Assembly: GCA_016875695.1 (NCBI GenBank)
Contig: VGPB01000048.1
Location: 1 to 11,483 of the forward strand
Direction of reading: 5' to 3'
From: Chloroflexota bacterium
GTDB taxonomy: Bacteria > Chloroflexota > Dehalococcoidia > UBA2979
Length of the DNA stretch: 11,483 nt
The notes beneath the pieces are model-generated. The model was not told the DNA's origin, searched no databases, and saw only the letters and a list, made by a program, of their open reading frames with translations. Below are positions 6,024 to 11,483 of the stretch, in pieces (position 1 is the stretch's first letter; each line of letters opens with the position of its first letter). The position numbers were made by a program, and so were the translations under genes.

Positions 6024-7061
6024 ATGCCGCTGCGGGAGCCACGTGACGCCATCACCGACGTGCCCGGCGTCCGCGTGGGGCACTGGACGGACCGCCGCGC
6101 GGCCACCGGCTGCACGGTCGTTCTCGCCCCGGCCGGCGCCACGGGCGGCGTCGACGTGCGCGGGGCGGCGCCCGGCACGCGCGAGACCGACCTGCTCCGC
6201 CCCGGCAACCTCGTCGAGCAGGTGCACGCCATCGTCCTGACGGGCGGCTCGGCGTTCGGGCTCGACGCGGCGGGGGGCGTGGTGCGCTACCTCGAGGAGC
6301 AGGGCTGGGGGCTCGCGTTCGCGGGGCAGGTCGTGCCGATCGTGCCGGCGGCGGTGCTGTTCGACCTGACGCTCGGGCGCCCGCGCCGCCCGAGCGCCGA
6401 GGCCGGTTATCGCGCCGCGCGCGGCGCCACCGCCGGGCGGGTCGCCGAGGGCTCGGTGGGGGCCGGCACGGGCGCGACGATCGCCAAGCAGGCCGGCCCC
6501 GCGCGCCGCCTCAAGGGTGGCCTGGGCACGGCGAGCGAGCAGACCGCCACGGGTGTCGTCGCCGGGGCGGTCGTCGCGGTGAACGCGGTCGGCGCCATCC
6601 GCGACCCTCGGACGGGCGAGCTCGTCGCCGCGCCGCGTGGCGAGGAGGCGGGCGGATTCGTTGACCTGGAGGCGCACTGGCGCACCGGTGCGCCGTGGCC
6701 GGAGCTTGCCACCGCCGCGCCGGCCGGGGCGCGCGAAGCTGTCGCCGAGCTCGTGCCGGCGAACACGACCCTCGGCGTGGTCGCGACGAATGCCCGGCTG
6801 ACCAAGGCCCAGGCGAATCGCCTCGCGACGGTCTGCCAAGACGGCTTCGCCCGTACGATCTGGCCGGCGCACACCCAGGGCGATGGCGATACGATCTTCG
6901 TGCTGGCCACGGGCGCCGTCGAGGTCGACGCGGTCGGCTACGGCGCGCTGGAAGCGCTGGCGACGCGCGCCGTCGAGCGCGCGGTGCTGCGAGGCGTGCG
7001 CCTGGCCACGGGGCTCGCGGGGGTGCCGTCGGCGGCCGAATGGCTCCGCCGCGACGGTTGA
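6024..7061 (+). CDS. P1 family (DmpA/BapA-like, peptidase S58) self-processing aminopeptidase
   Basis: This 345-residue protein belongs to the DmpA-like group of N-terminal-nucleophile-type peptidases. The family is made as one chain and cuts itself, exposing a Ser or Thr as the new N-terminal nucleophile. Visible hallmarks are the N-terminal ITDVPGVRVGHWTD, the central LTGGSAFGLDAAGGV, EGSVGAGTGATIAKQ and LKGGLGTAS. Near residue 247 it has PANTTLGVVATNARL, where cleavage between Asn247 and Thr248 is expected. The C-terminal HTQGDGDTIFVLATG is also typical. Known members include D- and L-aminopeptidases and beta-peptidyl aminopeptidases that release N-terminal beta-alanine; the sequence alone does not decide between these. 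There is no signal peptide. ATG 6024 is used because homology starts within five residues. The gene directly precedes the panDBC promoter. Confidence 0.93.
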   Translation: MPLREPRDAITDVPGVRVGHWTDRRAATGCTVVLAPAGATGGVDVRGAAPGTRETDLLRPGNLVEQVHAIVLTGGSAFGLDAAGGVVRYLEEQGWGLAFAGQVVPIVPAAVLFDLTLGRPRRPSAEAGYRAARGATAGRVAEGSVGAGTGATIAKQAGPARRLKGGLGTASEQTATGVVAGAVVAVNAVGAIRDPRTGELVAAPRGEEAGGFVDLEAHWRTGAPWPELATAAPAGAREAVAELVPANTTLGVVATNARLTKAQANRLATVCQDGFARTIWPAHTQGDGDTIFVLATGAVEVDAVGYGALEALATRAVERAVLRGVRLATGLAGVPSAAEWLRRDG

Positions 7062-7072
7062 CCGCGCTCCGC

Positions 7073-7099
7073 ACGGCCGATTGACAGGCGATCGGCCGT
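7073..7099. repeat. Perfect 9-bp inverted repeat enclosing the panD -35 box
   Basis: ACGGCCGAT (7073-7081) and ATCGGCCGT (7091-7099) are perfect reverse complements with a 9-base spacer. The TTGACA box (7081-7086) starts on the last base of the left arm, and the right arm fills most of the space up to the -10. This position suits a repressor operator. Alternatively, being 12 bases past the peptidase stop, it could fold as a transcription terminator hairpin, though only TTCCT follows rather than a U-run. Confidence 0.55.
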
Positions 7100-7108
7100 T
7101 CCTATACT
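7081..7108 (+). promoter_or_regulatory. Sigma-70-type promoter of panDBC
   Basis: TTGACA (7081-7086) is a perfect -35. TATACT (7103-7108) is a one-mismatch -10, and the spacer is 16 bases. It is the best promoter in the window. Transcription should begin near 7115, giving a leader of about 145 bases before panD. Confidence 0.7.
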
Positions 7109-7114
7109 GATGGC

Positions 7115-7194
7115 GCCCTGCCACCCCGTACGGTGACAAGGCATACCCCCTGGCTAGTCCGCTTGGATCGAGAGACCGAGACGGGGAGGCCGAG
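7115..7194 (+). promoter_or_regulatory. panD 5' leader, possible regulatory RNA
   Basis: The leader is long for this otherwise compact region and untranslated up to the small ORF at 7195. Possible small hairpins are CACC/GGTG (7122-7125 with 7132-7135) and GTCC/GGAT (7158-7161 region with 7165-7168). CCCC at 7147-7150 could pair with GGGG at 7183-7186 and so mask the Shine-Dalgarno of the small ORF. None is strong. I recognise no known riboswitch. The Rfam pan motif, which occurs before pantothenate genes in Chloroflexi among others, is worth testing but I cannot confirm it by eye. Confidence 0.3.
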
Positions 7195-7269
7195 ATGACG
7201 GTGCTGGTGGTTCGCGCGCGTCGGCATGCCCGAGGTGCTGTCATGTCCGGGTGCGCCACATGCGGATGA
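7195..7269 (+). CDS. 24-codon upstream ORF (leader peptide candidate) overlapping the panD start
   Basis: ATG 7195 is preceded by GGGGAGG (7183-7189) with a 5-base gap, the strongest ribosome-binding site near panD. The ORF ends at TGA 7267-7269, inside the first codons of panD, and this stop forms ATGA and TGATG overlaps with possible panD starts at 7266 and 7269. The peptide starts MTVLVVRARRHARGAV and ends CATCG. It has an early Val-Leu-Val-Val codon run and several Arg codons. PanD itself has no N-terminal extension in known families and its frame differs, so this is not a frameshifted PanD start. Translational coupling or attenuation is an inference. The peptide matches nothing I know. 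Confidence 0.45.
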   Translation: MTVLVVRARRHARGAVMSGCATCG

Positions 7270-7694
7270 TGCTCCGCGGCAAGGTGCATCGCGCCACGGT
7301 CACGCAGGCAGACCTCGACTACATTGGCTCGATCACGATCGACGAGACGCTCATGGAAGCGGCCGGGATCGTCGAGTGGGAGCAGGTGCAAGTCCTGGAC
7401 GTGACCAACGGGGCGCGCTTGATGACCTATGCCATCGCGGGGCCGGCGGGCTCGGGCGTGATCGGCATCAATGGGGCTGCGGCGCACTTGGTGCACGTCG
7501 GCGACATCGTGATCGTGCTCAACTACGAGGGTGTGCCGGCTGAGCGCGTCGCCGCGCATCGCCCGCGGCTCGTGCACGTCGACGGCGCGAACCACATGGT
7601 CGACCTGCTCGAGACCAACGTGGCGCTCGTCCAGAGCGTGGGCGAGCAGGCCGGCGCGCAGTCCAAGCTCACGGCGCTACGTGGGGAGGCGTGA
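7260..7694 (+). CDS. panD: Aspartate 1-decarboxylase proenzyme
   Basis: PanD makes beta-alanine from L-aspartate for pantothenate synthesis. The proenzyme cleaves itself at Gly-Ser to form the pyruvoyl cofactor. The site is visible in DLDYIGSITID (Gly23-Ser24 with this start). The conserved VTNGARLMTYAIAG holds the Thr and Tyr needed for processing and catalysis, and INGAAAHLVHVGDIVIV follows. At 144 residues it is slightly longer than the E. coli enzyme (126). ATG 7260 is chosen because it puts LRGKVHRATVT at the usual distance from the N-terminus. GTG 7251 and ATGs 7266 and 7269 are alternatives, and none has a good Shine-Dalgarno of its own, consistent with coupling to the upstream ORF. 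It is first in the panDBC operon. Confidence 0.95.
   Translation: MRMMLRGKVHRATVTQADLDYIGSITIDETLMEAAGIVEWEQVQVLDVTNGARLMTYAIAGPAGSGVIGINGAAAHLVHVGDIVIVLNYEGVPAERVAAHRPRLVHVDGANHMVDLLETNVALVQSVGEQAGAQSKLTALRGEA
7683..7689 (+). promoter_or_regulatory. Shine-Dalgarno that decides the panB start (GGGGAGG)
   Basis: This site lies inside the end of panD. It is one base from GTG 7691, too close, but seven bases from the in-frame GTG 7697, an ideal distance. It therefore favours 7697. Confidence 0.6.
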
Positions 7695-7696
7695 CA

Positions 7697-8623
7697 GTGA
7701 AGCGAATCGCCATCACCGACCTGCAGCGGATGCGCGACGAGGGCACCCGCTTCGCGATGCTCACAGCCTACGACTACCCGACGGCGCAGCTCGCCGACGA
7801 GGCGGGTATCCCGATTCTGCTCGTCGGCGACTCGCTGGGCATGGTTGTGCTCGGCTACGACTCCACGCTGCCGGTGACCGTCGACGACATGGTCCGCCAC
7901 GGCGCCGCCGTCGTGCGCGGCACGAAGCGCGCCCACGTGGTCGTCGACATGCCGTTCGGTTCGTACCAGGGCGGGTGGCAGGACGCGTTACGTAACGCCG
8001 TGCGCATCATGCAGGAGACCGGCGCTGGCTCAGTGAAGCTCGAGGGCGGGCAGCGCTCGGCGGAGACGGTGCAGCGACTCGTCGAGGCCGGCATCCCGGT
8101 GATGGGCCACGTCGGCCTCACGCCGCAGTCGGTCAACGCCTACGGCGGCTGGAAGATCCAGGGCAAGACGCCGCGCGAAGGGGTGCGCGTGATGGCCGAC
8201 GCGAAGGCGCTCGAGGAGGCCGGGGCGTACGCGGTGGTCCTCGAGACGGTGCCTGCGCCGCTGGCGTTCACGATCACGCAGCAGCTGCACGTGCCGACCA
8301 TCGGCATCGGCGCCGGGCTGTACTGCAGCGGGCAGGTGCAGGTGGTGCACGACCTGTTGGGGCTGTACACCGACCGCAAGATGAAGCACGCGCGACGGTT
8401 CATGGAGGCCGGCACGCTGCAGCGCGCGGCGTTTGTGGCGTACCGCGAGGCCGTCGGCGATGGCTCGTTCCCGTCGGCGGCGGAGTCGCACCTGCTGGAC
8501 GAGCAGCGGGTCGCGCGTGTCGCGAGCATGACCTTCCGCCTGGCCGACAGCCCGCACGGGCCTGAGGGCATCGACCTCGAGGGCGTGCTCGCGGAGGGCG
8601 ATCCCGAGACCGGGGAGCGGTAG
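7697..8623 (+). CDS. panB: 3-methyl-2-oxobutanoate hydroxymethyltransferase (ketopantoate hydroxymethyltransferase)
   Basis: PanB transfers a one-carbon unit from 5,10-methylenetetrahydrofolate to 2-ketoisovalerate, giving ketopantoate. With GTG 7697 the protein has 308 residues and begins MKRIAITDLQRM, the typical N-terminus, and its metal ligands fall at D45 (VGDSLGMVVLGYDST) and D84 (VVDMPFGSY), the same numbers as in E. coli. Substrate residues K114 and E116 lie in SVKLEGG, catalytic E183 in VVLETVPA. MGHVGLTPQSVNAYGG and TIGIGAG complete the TIM-barrel signature. GTG 7691 is an alternative that overlaps the panD stop as GTGA. panC begins 8 bases after the stop. The ketopantoate reductase needed next (panE) is not in the window. 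Confidence 0.97.
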   Translation: MKRIAITDLQRMRDEGTRFAMLTAYDYPTAQLADEAGIPILLVGDSLGMVVLGYDSTLPVTVDDMVRHGAAVVRGTKRAHVVVDMPFGSYQGGWQDALRNAVRIMQETGAGSVKLEGGQRSAETVQRLVEAGIPVMGHVGLTPQSVNAYGGWKIQGKTPREGVRVMADAKALEEAGAYAVVLETVPAPLAFTITQQLHVPTIGIGAGLYCSGQVQVVHDLLGLYTDRKMKHARRFMEAGTLQRAAFVAYREAVGDGSFPSAAESHLLDEQRVARVASMTFRLADSPHGPEGIDLEGVLAEGDPETGER

Positions 8624-8630
8624 CGCCCGG

Positions 8631-9470
8631 ATGCTCGTCGTCCGCTCGGCCGGCGCGCTGCGCGCTGCCCGCAGCGAGTCCGCGGCGCCTGTCGGGTTCG
8701 TCCCGACGATGGGCTACCTGCATGAGGGGCACCTCTCGCTCGTGCACGCCGCGCGCGCGGAGTGCCGCATGGTCGTCGCCTCGATCTTCGTGAACCCCAC
8801 GCAGTTCGCCCCCGGCGAGGACTTCGAGCGCTACCCGCGCGACGAGCCGCACGACCTGGCGCTGCTGGAGGGGGCCGGCGTGGACCTGGTGTTCGTGCCG
8901 CCCGTCGAGGAGCTGTACTCGCCCGGCGACACCACGCGCGTGACGGTGTCCGCGCTCAGCCACATGCTCGAGGGCGCGCGGCGGCCCGGCCACTTCGACG
9001 GCGTGGCGACGGTGGTGGCGAAGCTGTTCCACATCGTGCGCCCGGACCGCGCGTACTTCGGGCAGAAGGACGCGCAGCAGCTTGCCGTGATCCGGCACAT
9101 GACACGAGACCTGCTGCTGCCGGTCACCGTGGTCGGCTGTCCCACGGTGCGCGAGCCCGACGGGCTCGCGTGCTCCTCGCGCAACGTCTACCTCTCGGCC
9201 GAGCAGCGCGCGCAGGCGGTCGCGCTGTCTGGCGGCCTGCGCGCCGCCGAGGCTGCGTTCGCCGCCGGCGAGCGCGATGCCGAGGTGCTGCGCCGCGTCG
9301 CACGCGCGCCGATCGAGGCGCGGCCGCTCGCCTCCATCGACTACCTCTCGCTCGCCGACGCGGAGTTGCTGACCGAGATCCAGGGCCGCGTGACGGGGCC
9401 GGTGCTGCTCTCGATGGCGGTGGCGTTCGGGGCCACGCACCTGCTCGACAATACGACGCTGCGGCCCTGA
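8631..9470 (+). CDS. panC: Pantothenate synthetase (pantoate-beta-alanine ligase)
   Basis: PanC condenses pantoate with beta-alanine using ATP, through a pantoyl-adenylate. The 279 residues match the family length. The nucleotide-binding HxGH motif is in PTMGYLHEGHLSLVH (His31, His34). SIFVNPTQF, GHFDGVATVVAKLFH, YFGQKDAQQLAVIR and DGLACSSRNVYLS carry the remaining pantoate and ATP contacts, all present. It is last in panDBC and consumes the PanD product. ATG 8631 has no clear Shine-Dalgarno apart from GGGGAGCGG at the end of panB. Confidence 0.97.
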   Translation: MLVVRSAGALRAARSESAAPVGFVPTMGYLHEGHLSLVHAARAECRMVVASIFVNPTQFAPGEDFERYPRDEPHDLALLEGAGVDLVFVPPVEELYSPGDTTRVTVSALSHMLEGARRPGHFDGVATVVAKLFHIVRPDRAYFGQKDAQQLAVIRHMTRDLLLPVTVVGCPTVREPDGLACSSRNVYLSAEQRAQAVALSGGLRAAEAAFAAGERDAEVLRRVARAPIEARPLASIDYLSLADAELLTEIQGRVTGPVLLSMAVAFGATHLLDNTTLRP

Positions 9471-9483
9471 CGGAGCGCCGCCG

Positions 9484-9502
9484 CGGCGCCGGCGAGGCGC
9501 CG
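9484..9502 (+). terminator. Hairpin after panC, weak terminator candidate
   Basis: CGGCGCC (9484-9490) and GGCGCCG (9496-9502) form a perfect 7-bp all-GC stem with a 5-base loop, 13 bases after the panC stop. Only ATTCC follows, so there is no U-tract. In a high-GC genome it may still end or attenuate the pan transcript, or be chance. Confidence 0.35.
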
Positions 9503-9526
9503 ATTCCGCGGGTCGCGCCGCGCTGC

Positions 9527-9532
9527 TAGCAT
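9527..9532 (+). promoter_or_regulatory. Candidate -10 (TAGCAT) of yebC-ruvC-ruvA
   Basis: TAGCAT fits TANNNT in an otherwise GC-only gap and is followed by TGGCGC, much like the sequence before the P1 aminopeptidase. Here, however, a 30-base leader with GGAGGGG (9542-9548) and CGGGGG (9557-9562) precedes GTG 9569. No convincing -35 is seen. Confidence 0.35.
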
Positions 9533-9568
9533 TGGCGCGTCGGAGGGGAAGCGGGTCGGGGGCATGCC

Positions 9569-10323
<755 letters not shown>

Positions 10324-10327
<4 letters not shown>

Positions 10328-10836
10328 GCGTGCGCCGCGTGTTCGGCGTGGACCCGGGGCTCGCGGCGACCGGCTACGGGGTCGTCGACGGCGACGGTGG
10401 GAGCGCGCGCCTCGTCGTCTGCGGTGTGCTGCGCACGCGCGCGCGCGACGCGCGACCCGCGCGCCTGGCGGAGCTGTTCACGCGCGCCGGCGCGCTGCTG
10501 GACGAGCTCGCGCCCACGGAGCTCGCGATGGAGCAGCACTACGTGGCCACGAATGTGCGCTCCGCGATGACGCTGGGCGAGGCGCGCGCCGCCGTGCTGG
10601 TCGCCGCCGCCGTGCGCGGCGTGCCCACGTTCGAGTTCCCCGCCGCGACCATCAAGCAGGCGGTCGCCGGCTACGGCGGCGCGCCGAAGGAGCAGGTGCA
10701 AGCGATGGTCGCGGTGCATCTCGGCCTCGCGGAGCCGCCGATGCCGCTCGACGCGTCGGACGCGCTCGCGGTTGCGCTGACGCGGCTCGCGTCGAGCCGC
10801 ATCGAGCTGCTGCTGGCCCGCGGGGGCGCGCGGTGA
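10324..10836 (+). CDS. ruvC: Crossover junction endodeoxyribonuclease RuvC
   Basis: RuvC resolves Holliday junctions left by recombination, working with RuvAB. The 170 residues include all four catalytic acids: D10 in FGVDPGLAATGYGVV, E70 in LAMEQHY, and D143 and D146 in LDASDALAVAL. The aromatic residue that stacks on DNA next to the second acid is Tyr73 here (Phe in E. coli). The DNA-binding lysines K111 and K122 are kept in IKQAVAGYGGAPKEQVQ. GTG 10324 overlaps the yebC stop; GTG 10330 is an alternative two codons in. ruvA starts 7 bases after the stop. Confidence 0.96.
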
Positions 10837-10843
10837 GCGCCCG

Positions 10844-11482
10844 ATGATCGTCGCGCTGCGCGGGCGGCTGGCGCACTGGGATGCCGCTGCCGGCATGCTG
10901 TGGCTCGAGATCGCGGGCGTGACGTATGAGCTCGCGCTGCCGCCGTACGCCGCGGACTGGATGGCCTCGTACGCGCCCGGCGAGGAGCTGGCGCTGTTCA
11001 CGTACCAGCACGCGAGCGAGCGCCAGCCCGTGCCACTGCTCTTCGGCTTCCCGCGGCTGCGCGAGCGCGAGTTCTTCCGTAAGTTCATCGAGGTGCCGAC
11101 GATCGGCCCCGCGAAGGCGGTGCGCGCGCTCACACACCCGGTGTCCGAGGTCGCGCGCTGGGTGGAGCGCGAGGACACCCGCGCGCTGCAGCAATTGCCC
11201 GGCATCGGCGAGCGGCTGGCGCAGACGATCATCGCCCGTCTGCGCGGGCGGCTGCTAGAGGAGACGCAGCTCGCCGACGACGGCGGACCGCCCGGCGCTG
11301 CGTCCGGGTCGCCGCCCGACGTCCGTGGCCACGCCATCGAGGCGCTCGTGGCGCTGCAGTACAACCGCCGCGACGCCGAGCAGGTGGTCGCCGAGGCCGT
11401 GCGCGGCAACCCATCGCTCGGCACCGTCGAGGCTGTGCTGCGCTTCGTGCTGGAGCGCCAGGCGGGGGCGGCGGCGGGCTAG
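10844..11482 (+). CDS. ruvA: Holliday junction branch migration protein RuvA
   Basis: RuvA binds four-way junctions as a tetramer and loads the RuvB motor. The 212-residue protein has the three expected parts. The N-terminal OB-fold (about 1-65) starts MIVALRGRLAHWD and includes EIAGVTYELALP. The helix-hairpin-helix region (about 70-140) has PTIGPAKAVRAL and LPGIGERLAQTIIARLRGRL. After a Gly/Pro-rich linker (about 141-160) comes the RuvB-binding C-terminal domain, GHAIEALVALQYNRRDAEQ. The segment that in E. coli reads REDAQLLYGF, carrying the acidic pin Glu55-Asp56, reads RQPVPLLFGF here (R60-F69), with a lone Glu59 before it. It ends with TAG one base before the window edge, so nothing can be said about ruvB. 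Confidence 0.94.
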   Translation: MIVALRGRLAHWDAAAGMLWLEIAGVTYELALPPYAADWMASYAPGEELALFTYQHASERQPVPLLFGFPRLREREFFRKFIEVPTIGPAKAVRALTHPVSEVARWVEREDTRALQQLPGIGERLAQTIIARLRGRLLEETQLADDGGPPGAASGSPPDVRGHAIEALVALQYNRRDAEQVVAEAVRGNPSLGTVEAVLRFVLERQAGAAAG

Positions 11483-11483
11483 C

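Noticed and set aside
7110..7136. Eight-codon ORF starting at ATG 7110
   Set aside because: The ATG is two bases after the -10 hexamer, so it would lie upstream of the expected transcript start, and it has no ribosome site.
5151..7595. 814-codon - strand open frame across hydrolase, peptidase and panD
   Set aside because: It spans three well-supported + strand genes and their promoters and has the Arg/Ala/His-rich composition of antisense frames in high-GC DNA.
7691..7696. GTG 7691 as the panB start
   Set aside because: It would overlap the panD stop neatly, but the Shine-Dalgarno ends one base before it. GTG 7697 has better spacing and the typical MKRI N-terminus.

Overview
This is a GC-rich (roughly 70% by eye) stretch of bacterial chromosome. 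It is densely packed with housekeeping genes on the + strand, plus one broken gene on the - strand at the left edge. Leaderless-looking start sites, GTG starts, 4-base GTGA overlaps and the gene sets polA-mutM and yebC-ruvC-ruvA would fit a Chloroflexota lineage (Dehalococcoidia- or Thermomicrobia-like). That placement is inference from gene content only; no phylogenetic marker was aligned.

Layout. (1) 1-671, - strand: the N-terminal part of a large FtsX-type ABC transporter permease, running off the window. Its first transmembrane segment is broken by a one-base frameshift and an in-frame TAG, so it looks like a pseudogene or a sequence error. (2) 672-761: a compact divergent promoter with a symmetric ACTATACT core. 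(3) 762-4996: polA (DNA polymerase I with an intact 5' nuclease and a dead proofreading domain), mutM (8-oxoguanine/Fapy glycosylase) and a GDT1/UPF0016-type membrane transporter whose frame meets a TAG just before its conserved last helix. (4) 5115-6014: a membrane-anchored alpha/beta hydrolase without its nucleophile serine. (5) 6024-7061: a P1/DmpA-type self-processing aminopeptidase, probably leaderless. (6) 7073-9470: a regulated-looking promoter, a short leader ORF, then panD-panB-panC, which make pantothenate from aspartate, 2-ketoisovalerate and 5,10-methylene-THF. (7) 9527-11482: yebC-ruvC-ruvA, with the Holliday-junction resolvase and branch-migration subunit. ruvB is not in the window.

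Two themes link the genes. One is DNA repair and recombination (Pol I, MutM, RuvC, RuvA). The other is pantothenate/CoA precursor synthesis, where the neighbouring P1-family aminopeptidase could in principle release beta-alanine, the product of PanD and substrate of PanC.

I found no CRISPR array, tRNA, rRNA, insertion sequence, phage gene or defence island. The most interesting signals are small: two in-frame ambers in conserved frames, a bidirectional/leaderless promoter, an inverted repeat enclosing the panD -35 box, a 24-codon upstream ORF with a strong Shine-Dalgarno that overlaps the panD start, a serine-less hydrolase, and a RuvA whose acidic pin is altered. I do not see a new multi-gene system.
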